A stretch of 64,000 bases of DNA from Nesterenkonia sp. Act20 (lineage in GTDB: Bacteria; Actinomycetota; Actinomycetes; Actinomycetales; Micrococcaceae). How positions within the stretch are numbered: position 1 is the first letter of the stretch; every line of letters begins with the position of its first letter. Shown here in pieces: positions 1 to 10,969 of this stretch. A program made the translations under genes and the position numbers. The notes beneath the pieces are model-generated. The model did no database searches. It was not told the origin of the DNA and saw only the letters and a program-made list of their open reading frames with translations. The DNA lies in the NCBI RefSeq assembly GCF_019173455.1, contig NZ_JADPQH010000002.1, positions 1 to 64,000 of the forward strand, given 5' to 3'.

Positions 1-383
<383 letters not shown>

Positions 384-548
384 AAATTAATAAGAGATCA
401 GCATCCACAATCAACAACGAGAAGAACCAGACCTTGCCAGAAAAACAAGGTCCTCACGATTCCACCATCATTGATCACAGACACCGGAATGAATCCTTGG
501 CTAAATTTGCGATCATCACCACGGGGGTGGTAATGTCGCTGTTATTAA

Positions 549-602
549 CCAAATAAATAATTTGGTATCAACAAACTTGGCACACTATTGAGTTCTCAAA
601 CA
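549..602 (-). promoter_or_regulatory. boxA-like antitermination site with adjacent hairpin in rrn leader
   Basis: Minus strand 602-591 reads TGTTTGAGAACT, resembling the boxA core of Gram-positive rRNA leaders. About 25 nt downstream is a perfect stem CCAAAT/ATTTGG (549-554 with 560-565, 5-nt loop). The order boxA then stem-loop before the 16S gene fits an rrn Nus-factor antitermination signal. Confidence 0.5.
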
Positions 603-817
603 ACAACCGCTACCGGCACCATCAAGAAGTTTATGTTTTCCTGAATCGCTCCGAAGCAACTTTTCAAGCTTACCAACAAGCTTTCGCTTCGTCAATTCGA
701 TGTTTCCATCGAGTTTCTCGATGTTCTCATCTGAATTTGTGACGCCAGACCGTTCTCGTCTTCGTTCCTGCAAGTGCTGCTGGAGCGAAGCTGAACTCGT
801 CGTCTGCGCGGTTCTCA

Positions 818-847
818 ACTCTACGTCCTGGTGTCTGACTGAGTCAA
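818..847 (-). promoter_or_regulatory. Candidate rrn promoter, proximal (P2)
   Basis: On the minus strand there is a -35 TTGACT (842-847), an 18-nt spacer and a -10 TAGAGT (818-823). A second TTGACC lies 11 bp further upstream. This second unit would give the tandem promoter arrangement common for rRNA operons. Confidence 0.55.
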
Positions 848-1002
848 CTCGAGGTCAACCCAGAAACAACACCGGGTTTCACCGGAGTCTCGAACCCTTC
901 CCCGAACGAATCGGTGAAGGAAAGCTATATGGTTTTCAAGTCCTGCTCGGCCGCTGCGGTCCGCTTCAAGCTTTTCCGCTGCGCCCTTGAGCACGAGATA
1001 GA

Positions 1003-1031
1003 ACTTTACACAGACTCTTCGGGCCGTGCAA
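1003..1031 (-). promoter_or_regulatory. Candidate rrn promoter, distal (P1)
   Basis: On the minus strand there is a -35 TTGCAC (1026-1031), a 17-nt spacer and a -10 TAAAGT (1003-1008), pointing towards the 16S gene. It lies about 70 bp downstream of the tyrS stop. Spacing is optimal and both hexamers match sigma70/HrdB-type consensus at 4 of 6 bases or better. Confidence 0.55.
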
Positions 1032-1100
1032 ACCAAATCCGGTGCGACCTCGGTCACACGTCTGGATGCCTGTGACCTGGGGGTTTTGAGGTCCTGCCAC

Positions 1101-2447
1101 TCAGGAGCGGTGGACCAGCGCGAGGTTCTTCTTGCCCCGCCGGATGAGCAGGAACTTCCCGTGCAACCACCTTGAGGCGTCCACAACGGAGTCGCCGTCG
1201 TCGATCTTTTCGTTGTTGATGTAGGCCCCGCCGTCTTTGATGGCACGGCGCGCTTCACCGTTGGACTTCACCAATCCGGTGTCGACCAGCAGCCGCACCG
1301 CGGTGGCGCCCTCCGCCGGCACGCTCGCGCTGGGCAGCTCGGCGGAGACCGCGTGCAACGTGGGTTCATCGATGTCGCTGAGCTCGCCGCGACCGAAGAT
1401 GGCGGCAGAGGCGTCGATGACCTTAGCCGTGGCGTCTTCGCCGTGCACCAAGGAGGTGACATCCCAAGCCAGGGCACGCTGGGCCTCGCGCTTGAAGGAT
1501 TCTTCCTCCACAGCCCGCTCAAGCTCGGCGATCTGCTCGCGGGTGCGGAAGGTGAAGACCTTGAGCCGGTCGATGACATCAGCATCGGACTGGTTGAGCC
1601 AGAACTGGTAGAACGCATAGGGCGAGCAGAGCTCGGAATCCAGCCAGATGGCATTGCCCTCGGACTTGCCGAACTTGGTGCCGTCCGAGTTGGTGATCAG
1701 CGGAGTGCCGAGCGCGTGCACCTGGGCGTTCTCCGCACGACGGACCAGCTCCGTGCCGGAAGTCAGGTTGCCCCACTGATCGGACCCGCCGAACTGCAGC
1801 GTGCAGCCATACTGGCGGAACAGCTGCAGGTAGTCGAAGCCCTGCAGGATCTGGTAGCTGAACTCGGTGTAGGAGATGCCCTCATCGGAGTTCAGCCGCT
1901 TCGCGACGATGTCCTTCTTGATCATGGTCCCGACGCGGAAGTACTTGCCGATGTCGCGGAGGAACTCGATGGCGCTCACTCCCTGGGTCCAGTCCAGGTT
2001 GTTGACCATGGTCGCGCCGCTGTCCCCGTCGAAGGAGATGTAGTGCTTGATCTGGTTCTGCAGCGAGGTGACCCAGCCGGACACGATCTCGGGAGTGTGC
2101 AGGGTCCGTTCGCTCGAGGGCCGCGGATCCCCGATGAGTCCGGTGGATCCCCCCACGAGCGCCAGCGGCCGGTGGCCGGCGAGCTGGATGCGGCGCATGG
2201 TCAGCAGCTGCACCAGGTGACCGAGGTGCAGCGAGGCAGCCGTGGGATCGAAACCGCAGTAGTACACGATCGGCTCACCCGAGAGCGCCTGTTCCAGAGC
2301 CTCTTCATCGGTGGAGACATGGACCAGCCCGCGCCAGTTCAGCTCCTGCCAGACATTCTCGAAGCTTGCGTCGTTGCGCTGGTCGGCCAGCGCCGGGTTC
2401 GTGGATTCGAGGCTCGTCTGGGTCACAGCAGGTACGTTACCAATCAT
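1101..2447 (-). CDS. tyrS: Tyrosyl-tRNA synthetase
   Basis: Charges tRNA-Tyr with tyrosine in the cytoplasm. The 448-residue product has the class I signature HLGH (in FDPTAASLHLGH), a GGSDQWGN tyrosine-pocket motif, the KFGKS version of the KMSKS loop, and a C-terminal S4-like RNA-binding segment ending in GKKNLALVHRS. Length is close to other bacterial TyrRS (about 420-430) with a short N-terminal extension. The start ATG at 2447 gives the protein MIGNVPAV; the longer open frame upstream is only read-through of the preceding gene region. It lies 16 bp after the HelD-like gene and may be cotranscribed with it; the rrn promoters follow. Confidence 0.96.
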   Translation of the reverse strand: MIGNVPAVTQTSLESTNPALADQRNDASFENVWQELNWRGLVHVSTDEEALEQALSGEPIVYYCGFDPTAASLHLGHLVQLLTMRRIQLAGHRPLALVGGSTGLIGDPRPSSERTLHTPEIVSGWVTSLQNQIKHYISFDGDSGATMVNNLDWTQGVSAIEFLRDIGKYFRVGTMIKKDIVAKRLNSDEGISYTEFSYQILQGFDYLQLFRQYGCTLQFGGSDQWGNLTSGTELVRRAENAQVHALGTPLITNSDGTKFGKSEGNAIWLDSELCSPYAFYQFWLNQSDADVIDRLKVFTFRTREQIAELERAVEEESFKREAQRALAWDVTSLVHGEDATAKVIDASAAIFGRGELSDIDEPTLHAVSAELPSASVPAEGATAVRLLVDTGLVKSNGEARRAIKDGGAYINNEKIDDGDSVVDASRWLHGKFLLIRRGKKNLALVHRS

Positions 2448-2463
2448 CTCGGGCCGGGCGGGG

Positions 2464-4764
2464 CTAGAACCCGGCGGGAAGTTCCCGCGCCGCCACGACG
2501 TGCAGGGCGTGAGTGGGACGGGTGAGCGCGACGTAGAGGCTGCCGACTCTGCCGGCCGTCTCCTCAAGGATCTCGGCAGGCTCGACCAGGACCACGGCGT
2601 CGAACTCCAGGCCCTTGGCCTCATCAGCGGAGAGAGCGAGGATGTCCTCGCTCAGTGAGCCGGCTCCCCGGCCCACTCGAGAACCGAACTGGCTCACCAG
2701 CGCCCGACGGGTCGCCCCGAGCAGACGCTCCGGGACGATCGCGGCGACCAGCCCCTCCCCCACACGCTCATGCTCGGCCTGCACGGCTGCCGTCGCGGCG
2801 GAGATCAGCTCATCGGACTCAACCTGCTCCACCACCGGTGGATACTCGCCCTCCCGGACCGTGCGCAGCGAGGTGGTCTCCAGCCCATTGGCCGCGGCCA
2901 CCCGCTCCGCCAGCTCGACGATGGTGCCGGGGGTGCGGTAGTTGACGGTCAGCTCCTCCACGCGCATCCGCTCCCCCACGAACGGCGCCATGGCCTCCGG
3001 CCAGCTCGAGGCCGCGGAGGGCGAGGAGCCCTGGGCGATATCCCCGACGATGGTGAAAGACTTCAGCGGGCAGCGGCGCATCAGCACGTGCCACTGCATG
3101 GGCGAAAGCTCCTGCGCCTCGTCGACCACGACATGGCCGTAGGTCCAGGTGCGGTCGACCTGCGCCCGTTCCGCGGCGGTGAGCCGAGGCCCGGATTCGG
3201 TGTTCATGTCCACCACAGCCTGGGCGTCGAGGAAGCCCTCGATGCCCATCTCTTCCAGCTGCGGGGTGGCGTTCTCCACCGCGCGCTGCGCGTTCTCCAG
3301 TGATCGTGCCTGGGCGGCCTTCTGCCGCGCCGCCTCTCGTCCTGCGGAGACGTCAAGGGTACCGAGGAGCTCGGCTGCTTCATCGAGCAGCGGCACGTCA
3401 GCGCTGGTGAAGGGGCTGCCGGGCTCACGCCGCAGCAGGTCGCGCTGTGCAGGGCTCAGCTGGGGAGCCACATCAGCGAGGTAGGCAGGCTTGGCGAAGA
3501 GGTCCTCCAGGAGACCCTGCGGGCTGCGCGGCATCCAGCACAGGTTCAGCAGCACCCGCACGTCGCGGGCGCTGCGCACATCCTCGGTCAGATAGGACCG
3601 GTCGGCCTCGTTGCCCTCGGAGCGCTTCTCGATGATGCGTTCGAGCTTCTCGGCGATCTCCTTGACCAGGACCTTGACGAAGGTGGTGCGTGCTTCGTTA
3701 TAGGGCTTGCCTGTGGCGCGCGCGCGCTCCAGCGCCCGGTTGACCATCTTCGGAGTGACTCCCACTCGGGTGCCGTCCACGGTGACGTCGCGGACCTCGG
3801 GGATGGTGCGCTGCCGGTGCCTCACCGCTTCCGCGATGATCTGCACCCAGTCAAGCCGTCCCTTGAGCTCCTCGACCTGCGGGTCCTTCTCCTCGATGCC
3901 GCGCACCCCGGGGAAGAGCTCAGAGAGGGAGGACAGCACCACACCGGTCTCACCCAGAGAGGGCAGGACGCGGTCGATATAGGACATGAAGGTGGAGTTC
4001 GGTCCCACGATCAGCACGCCGGCGGACTTCAACCGGTCGCGGTTGCTGTAGAGCAGGTATGCCGCACGGTGCAGCGCCACCGCGGTCTTGCCGGTGCCGG
4101 GCCCGCCCTGGACCACCATGACGCCGGGCATGCCGGCGCGGATGATGCGGTCCTGCTCGGACTGGATGGTCGCGACGATGTCGCCCATCTGTCCGGTGCG
4201 CCGGGCGGTCAGCGCCGCGAGCAGCGCGCCGTCGCCGTGGTTGTGGCTGTCCTCCTCCAGCATGGAGGCGTCCAGCACATCGTCTTCCACACCGTGGACC
4301 TCACGCCGCTTCAGCAGCAGATGACGACGACGCCGGACCCCCTGCCGTTCGAAGGCGGTGGCCTGGTAGAAGACCCCGGCTTCGGGAGCGCGCCAATCGA
4401 GCATGAGCCGCTGGTGGTTGGCGGCGGTGAGGCCGATGCGTCCGATGTACCGGCATTCTCCGGAGTCGTGGTCGAGCCGTCCGAAGACCAGCCGATCGTC
4501 CACCGCGTTGAGCTGAGCGAGGCGGTCCTCGTACATCGCGGCGAACGCGTCGCGCTCCGAGGCGTTCTGCATGGTGCCGCTGGATCCGACGCTGCGGACC
4601 TTCGCGAGCTGGGCCTCTTTCTCGGCGCGCAGCTCATCGAGCCTGGAGTACAGCAGGCCGACGTACTCCCGCTCTTCCTCCACTCCGGCTTCGAGGCCGG
4701 GCACAGGGATGTCGTTGTCGTCGGGCATCATCTCGGCCGTGGCCGAGGAATATGAGTCACTCAT
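2464..4764 (-). CDS. helD: HelD-like superfamily 1 helicase-type ATPase (RNA polymerase-associated)
   Basis: The 766-residue protein has a Walker A GGPGTGKT near residues 220-227, a Walker B-like VVVDEAQELSP, and UvrD-type motifs late in the chain (VNYRTPGTI, SADEAKGLEFDAVVL, LYVALTRPTHALHV). The first ~200 residues hold a charged coiled-coil-like arm with no P-loop. This is the layout of HelD/HelR, which dissociates RNA polymerase from DNA and in some actinobacteria protects against rifamycins (family knowledge). Start at 4764 (MSDSYSSA) is chosen over an upstream in-frame ATG at 4839 because the latter extends into a non-conserved stretch. It precedes tyrS by 16 bp. A UvrD-like DNA helicase is the alternative, but the N-terminal arm favours HelD. 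Confidence 0.8.
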   Translation of the reverse strand: MSDSYSSATAEMMPDDNDIPVPGLEAGVEEEREYVGLLYSRLDELRAEKEAQLAKVRSVGSSGTMQNASERDAFAAMYEDRLAQLNAVDDRLVFGRLDHDSGECRYIGRIGLTAANHQRLMLDWRAPEAGVFYQATAFERQGVRRRRHLLLKRREVHGVEDDVLDASMLEEDSHNHGDGALLAALTARRTGQMGDIVATIQSEQDRIIRAGMPGVMVVQGGPGTGKTAVALHRAAYLLYSNRDRLKSAGVLIVGPNSTFMSYIDRVLPSLGETGVVLSSLSELFPGVRGIEEKDPQVEELKGRLDWVQIIAEAVRHRQRTIPEVRDVTVDGTRVGVTPKMVNRALERARATGKPYNEARTTFVKVLVKEIAEKLERIIEKRSEGNEADRSYLTEDVRSARDVRVLLNLCWMPRSPQGLLEDLFAKPAYLADVAPQLSPAQRDLLRREPGSPFTSADVPLLDEAAELLGTLDVSAGREAARQKAAQARSLENAQRAVENATPQLEEMGIEGFLDAQAVVDMNTESGPRLTAAERAQVDRTWTYGHVVVDEAQELSPMQWHVLMRRCPLKSFTIVGDIAQGSSPSAASSWPEAMAPFVGERMRVEELTVNYRTPGTIVELAERVAAANGLETTSLRTVREGEYPPVVEQVESDELISAATAAVQAEHERVGEGLVAAIVPERLLGATRRALVSQFGSRVGRGAGSLSEDILALSADEAKGLEFDAVVLVEPAEILEETAGRVGSLYVALTRPTHALHVVAARELPAGF

Positions 4765-4871
4765 CAAGCAGCGCAGCTCTCCGTCGCGAAATTGCTGACC
4801 ATCGATCATACCTCTATTCGTGTGAACCGGAGGTGACACACTTCTCCACCGCTGTCAGCCGCTGTCCCCCG

Positions 4872-5546
4872 CTAGGAGCTGATCTCGGCGGGGACGTTGC
4901 GTCCGGCGCGGTAGGCCGAGACGGTGGGGTCCGCATCGAGCCAGTAGCGCCACGGATAGCGGGTGCTGCCTCCAGTTCCGGAGACTCCTACCCGCGGACC
5001 GCTGCGGATCTGATGAGCATTGACCGCTGCGCTGGGTGGGACCAGCGTGAACTCCACCGCGTCGTGGCTGCCTGGCGTGACATGCGTGGTGTCTGCGATG
5101 TCCACGGCCCGGGCATCCATGCTCAGGGTGATCCCGAGCCCCTGCCCCAGCCGCCCCGGTCCCGAGAGCAGCTTCGCACCGGTGTCGCGGCCGCCCCGCC
5201 GTTCGATGGCCAGCTCGCGGCCCTGCAGCACCTCACCGGCGCGCAGCAGAACCCCGCCCGCGGTGCCCTCGCTGTTGCAGGCCAGGTTCAGACAGCGGTG
5301 GATGCCGTAGTTGAGGTACACGTAGGTATGACGCGGCGGTCCGAACAGCGCCGCGTTGCGGGCGGTCTTGCCGTTGAAGCTGTGCGCGCCCGGATCCTCT
5401 CCCTGGTCCCCATACGCCTCGACCTCGGTCAGCCGCACGCGGACGGTACCAGCAGACGTGGCGACGCTGAGCTCGCATCCCAGCAGCGCGGGCGCCAGCT
5501 CGGTGGCGTGGGCGTCGAACAAAGAGCTCAGCTGCGCAGAATCCAT
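4872..5546 (-). CDS. 3-methyladenine DNA glycosylase (AAG/MPG family)
   Basis: Excises alkylated purines in base-excision repair. The 224-residue protein shows the family features LTEVEAYG (containing the catalytic glutamate), GAHSFNGKTARNAALFG, YVYLNYGIHRCLNL, and a C-terminal GPRVGVSGT followed by PWRYWL. Length matches bacterial AAG proteins (about 200-220). It stands alone between the HelD-like gene and the CobW-like gene, all on the minus strand, with gaps of 107 and 39 bp, so it could have its own promoter. Confidence 0.92.
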   Translation of the reverse strand: MDSAQLSSLFDAHATELAPALLGCELSVATSAGTVRVRLTEVEAYGDQGEDPGAHSFNGKTARNAALFGPPRHTYVYLNYGIHRCLNLACNSEGTAGGVLLRAGEVLQGRELAIERRGGRDTGAKLLSGPGRLGQGLGITLSMDARAVDIADTTHVTPGSHDAVEFTLVPPSAAVNAHQIRSGPRVGVSGTGGSTRYPWRYWLDADPTVSAYRAGRNVPAEISS

Positions 5547-5585
5547 CCATCCATGATGGCAGAGGCCCTGGGATTCCCCTGTGGA

Positions 5586-6671
5586 TCAGTTCTCAGACAC
5601 CGATTCCCAGCCCGGAAAGGGGTCGGCAAACTCTTGCCACAGCGTCGGTCCCGCATGGAGCTCCGCATCTGTGACAGCGGCGGCATCGAGCGCGGCGGTG
5701 AGGCCGATCGGATCCAGATCCACGCCGATGAAGGCGAGCTCCTGGCCGATTGCCAAGAGCTCATCCGTCGCACCAGTGTCGTCATCATCCGTGGCCGGCG
5801 TCAGGGAGATGACCTGTCCGACGTGATCCCACTGGGCGGTGATGTGCGAACGCGTGGCCAATCTGGCAAACCCGGCGGAACGGGCTACTCGGCCGAATTC
5901 CTCCGCCTCCACGCGTTGATCCAAGAGGTCCTTCAACCTTCCGGGATGGAACGGTCTGAGCTGCTCATAGCGCACTGCGGAGACGCGGTCATGCTCTCTG
6001 CCGGGATCGAAGTCGCCGTTCAAGACACACATCCATCCGGCGCGAGTTTCCTCGCCCGTGTAGCCGGCGGCGGGCACGTCTCCGTGTGCCCACGATTCGG
6101 CCACGGAGCCCGGGGTTTCGCCCGCGCACTGGACGTCGGCTCGTGGACTCAGATGCGCCACCAGCGCAGTCAGCATCAGGAGCTCCTCCCGAGCCAGCTG
6201 AGACCAGTTCACCAGGACCACCGTGGACGCGTATTCGATCTGTTTCACGATGATCTCGGCTCGACAGACATATGAGAGATCTCCGCGCGCTGTCCAGCGC
6301 TGGTCCGCCTCCAAGACCACATAGTCGGCGCGGAAGAGGTCATCCAGAAGGTGGCTGGCATCGACCACACAGAACAGCTCCCTGAGCCGCGCGGTCTGTC
6401 CCTCCGCCTCGTCGTCCCGTTGAGTCAGGGACCCGATGACATCGGTCGCCCCGGTGGCCAGCGGATACTCGATCACCAGCTCGGGCGCCGGGTGCACGAT
6501 GCCCAGCAGTCCGAGTGCTGATTCCACCGCAGAGGCGTCTTCCGCGATCCGCTCGGCCGGCAGCAACACCGACTCCCGTCTGAGCGCGAGGTCTCTGGCG
6601 AAGCGCCCCCGTTCGGGTGCACATGCTCCCATCACCGCCATGACTTCGACCTGTTGGCTGAGACCGCTCAT
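5586..6671 (-). CDS. CobW/COG0523-type protein lacking the P-loop
   Basis: The C-terminal half is typical of CobW_C (RYEQLRPFHPGRLKDLL, then FARLATRS and QWDHVGQV). COG0523 proteins are normally GTPases that insert or traffic metals, often under Zur control. Here the N-terminus where GxxGxGKT should sit reads VMGACAPERGRFARDL, so no Walker A lysine is visible, and there is no CxCC zinc motif. The 361-residue start at 6671 (MSGLSQQ) has a strong AGGAGGG upstream; the ATG at 6722 would overlap the regulatory site. It is divergent from a zinc-free L36 gene. Mycobacterial Mrf, a CobW-like hibernation factor in a Zur-controlled alternative ribosomal-protein operon, is a possible analogue (inference). 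Confidence 0.75.
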   Translation of the reverse strand: MSGLSQQVEVMAVMGACAPERGRFARDLALRRESVLLPAERIAEDASAVESALGLLGIVHPAPELVIEYPLATGATDVIGSLTQRDDEAEGQTARLRELFCVVDASHLLDDLFRADYVVLEADQRWTARGDLSYVCRAEIIVKQIEYASTVVLVNWSQLAREELLMLTALVAHLSPRADVQCAGETPGSVAESWAHGDVPAAGYTGEETRAGWMCVLNGDFDPGREHDRVSAVRYEQLRPFHPGRLKDLLDQRVEAEEFGRVARSAGFARLATRSHITAQWDHVGQVISLTPATDDDDTGATDELLAIGQELAFIGVDLDPIGLTAALDAAAVTDAELHAGPTLWQEFADPFPGWESVSEN

Positions 6672-6725
6672 CCTTGTGCCCTCCTGCCTGTTTCGCTTAG
6701 GAACCTTCAGGTAGCGTAGCATTAT

Positions 6726-6740
6726 TGATAACGATACTCA
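6726..6740. promoter_or_regulatory. Zur-box-like operator between cobW-like gene and rpmJ
   Basis: The 15-mer TGATAACGATACTCA matches a generic actinobacterial Zur pattern (TGAWAAYGATWWTCA) at all but one position, as I recall the consensus. It is centred 26 bp before the L36 start and about 60 bp before the CobW-like start, so one site could repress both. The assignment relies on the two flanking gene types, both classic Zur targets. Confidence 0.55.
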
Positions 6741-6759
6741 TTAACACTAGGAGGTTGAG

Positions 6760-6882
6760 ATGAAGGTAAGAAACTCACTGCGAGCACTGAAGAACAAGCC
6801 CGGGTCACAGGTCGTCAGGCGGAGAGGCCGCACCTACGTGATCAACAAGAAGAATCCACGGCTCAAAGCTCGTCAGGGCTGA
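6760..6882 (+). CDS. rpmJ: 50S ribosomal protein L36, zinc-independent (C-minus) paralogue
   Basis: The 40-residue product starts [20 protein letters not shown] and ends with NPRLKARQG, the conserved L36 core. It has no cysteine or histidine, so the CxxC...CxxxxH zinc ribbon of housekeeping L36 is absent. The same split is seen in the alternative L36 of E. coli (YkgO). Such paralogues replace the zinc-binding version during zinc starvation and free bound zinc. An AGGAGG lies 5-6 nt before the ATG. The gene is divergent from the CobW-like gene across a Zur-like box, and its last 20 nt overlap the end of the convergent transglycosylase gene. The housekeeping copy should be elsewhere in the genome, normally by infA. 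Confidence 0.93.
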   Translation: MKVRNSLRALKNKPGSQVVRRRGRTYVINKKNPRLKARQG

Positions 6883-7612
6883 CGTAGCCCTGGGCGTAGG
6901 AGGCGACGTCGTTGACGTATTCCACCGACTGGTTATACGCAACGACGGCGTCCACCCAACCGTCGTCCGAGGTCAGCTCTCCGCCGCTTTCGCACAGGTA
7001 GACCGCGGCCGTGAGCGCCGCGTCGTCGAACTGGTGCGGATCTGACTGACCGTCGCGATCGCCGTCCTGGGCATAGAGGCCCCAGGTCACCGGGATGAAC
7101 TGCATCGGCCCCACCGCACGGTCCCATTCGGGGTCCCCGTCCAGGATGCCGCCGTCGGTGTCGGGGATCTCCGCAAATCCAGGGCCGCCGTCCAGCGGGA
7201 CGCCGATGATCTGCGGGGAGACCTGCCCATCCTGCTGGACCCGCGAGTCTGCGTAGGTCCCATGCTGGGACTCGACCTGGCCTATGCCGGCGAGCGTGTT
7301 CCAGCCGAGCCCACAATCCGGCCGGGTCTGGCCCACCAGCAGAGCGGCCCCGCTGTAGGCGGCCAGGGCGCGCTCAGGGATGCCCGTGCGCTCGGCCACG
7401 GCAGCGAGCCACTGCTCATCGACAAGCTCGGCGATCGGGACCCACGGCTCCCCCGGTGCGGGAACCTGCGCGGGCTCGGCCGGTTCGGGGGTGCGCTGAT
7501 CCGGGGCGTCCGGGTAGTCCCGTGCTGGGGACTCTCGGGGCTGGGCGCAGCCGCTGCTCACGAGCAGAACCGCCCCGGCCAACACGGCCAGGGCGGTTCG
7601 GGGGGCGCTCAT
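6863..7612 (-). CDS. Lytic murein transglycosylase, lipoprotein
   Basis: The 249-residue protein has a lipoprotein signal peptide ending LVSSGC (cleavage before Cys22), then a Pro/Glu-rich linker, then a transglycosylase (MltB/SLT-like) fold: [12 protein letters not shown] with the likely catalytic glutamate, [11 protein letters not shown], and [12 protein letters not shown] near the end. It would cleave glycan strands outside the membrane to give 1,6-anhydro-MurNAc ends. That product is the substrate of anmK further along this window, though the genes are not linked. It is convergent with, and overlaps by 20 nt, the L36 gene. Confidence 0.88.
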   Translation of the reverse strand: MSAPRTALAVLAGAVLLVSSGCAQPRESPARDYPDAPDQRTPEPAEPAQVPAPGEPWVPIAELVDEQWLAAVAERTGIPERALAAYSGAALLVGQTRPDCGLGWNTLAGIGQVESQHGTYADSRVQQDGQVSPQIIGVPLDGGPGFAEIPDTDGGILDGDPEWDRAVGPMQFIPVTWGLYAQDGDRDGQSDPHQFDDAALTAAVYLCESGGELTSDDGWVDAVVAYNQSVEYVNDVASYAQGYVSPDEL

Positions 7613-7629
7613 GCGCTGGGACTCATCGC

Positions 7630-10346
<2,717 letters not shown>

Positions 10347-10387
10347 AGCGGATCTCCTTGAAGAACGGAATTTTGGCTCGGGAACAC

Positions 10388-10420
10388 TCTACATAATTAT
10401 TCGCGTGTCTGCATAAAATC
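10388..10420. promoter_or_regulatory. Candidate tandem ARG boxes upstream of argG
   Basis: Two AT-rich ArgR-like half patterns stand out in GC-rich DNA: CATAATTATTC (10392-10402) and TGCATAAAAT (10410-10419). They resemble the TGCATAATTATTCA-type operators of actinobacterial and Bacillus ArgR, and paired boxes are normal for the ArgR hexamer. Confidence 0.5.
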
Positions 10421-10510
10421 GAGATCGGTGAGAGGGACTCGCTGTCAGGCTATCCGTTCCATGACGATCACGGGGGTGCTGGCGGTTCGGGCTCAGATAG
10501 ACTTGCGGCC

Positions 10511-10969
10511 ATGTCACAAGACTCCCCCCACTCGGCCGATGCCCCGGAGAACCAGCAGCCCACCGACGCCGGCACCGAAGAGCTGACCGAGGAGCAGATG
10601 GAGTTTCTTGCCTCGATGTTCGATGTGGCGCGCTCGGGCAAGACCGAGGAGCTGCTGGACCTCGTCGACCGGGGCCTGCCGGTGAATCTGACCAACGACA
10701 AGGGCGATTCGCTGCTCATCCTCTCGGTCTACAACGACCACACGGACCTCGCGAAGGGCCTGCTCGCACGCGGAGCCGATGTCCACAGGATCAATGATCG
10801 CGGGCAGACGGCCCTGGGCTGCGCAGTCTTCCGGCAGAACGAGGAGGCCACGAAGGCGCTGCTCGAGGCCGGCTCCGACCCGCAGCTGGGACGGCAGAGC
10901 GCCTACGCCGTCGCAGAGATCTTCGGCCTCGATGCCATGCGCGCCGTGCTCGACGCACACCAGAGCTGA
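10511..10969 (+). CDS. Ankyrin-repeat protein
   Basis: The 152-residue cytoplasmic protein has no signal peptide. An acidic, Gln/Glu-rich N-terminus is followed by about three ankyrin repeats: SGKTEELLDLVDRGLPVN, then KGDSLLILSVYNDHTDLAKG with ARGADVHRIN, then RGQTALGCAVFRQNEEATKA with EAGSDPQLG. Ankyrin folds bind other proteins; no partner is evident. The gene sits alone on the plus strand between argG and argR, divergent from argG (164 bp, containing the ARG boxes) and convergent with argR (20 bp). Its stop lies inside an 18-bp tandem duplication. Confidence 0.88.
   Translation: MSQDSPHSADAPENQQPTDAGTEELTEEQMEFLASMFDVARSGKTEELLDLVDRGLPVNLTNDKGDSLLILSVYNDHTDLAKGLLARGADVHRINDRGQTALGCAVFRQNEEATKALLEAGSDPQLGRQSAYAVAEIFGLDAMRAVLDAHQS

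Larger units (their letters stand above)
384..1100 (-). other. rrn operon leader and promoter region (no gene)
   Basis: These ~700 bases lie between tyrS and the 16S gene on the same strand and hold no convincing protein gene; the short frames here are unsupported. They carry two promoter-like elements (1003-1031 and 818-847), a boxA-like antitermination site (591-602) and an AT-rich hairpin (549-565). The part next to the 16S is much more AT-rich than the flanking genes, as expected for a pre-rRNA leader. No tRNA is seen in it. Confidence 0.75.

Noticed and set aside
585-1258. Short frames in the rrn leader
   Set aside because: They overlap promoter and boxA-like elements of the rRNA leader, have no Shine-Dalgarno support and are low-complexity in composition.
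1353-2525. Long plus-strand frame opposite tyrS
   Set aside because: Antisense shadow of tyrS; no domain, no ribosome binding site.
4752-6275. 507-codon plus-strand frame opposite the AAG glycosylase and CobW-like genes
   Set aside because: Crosses two minus-strand genes with clear family motifs; no motif of its own.
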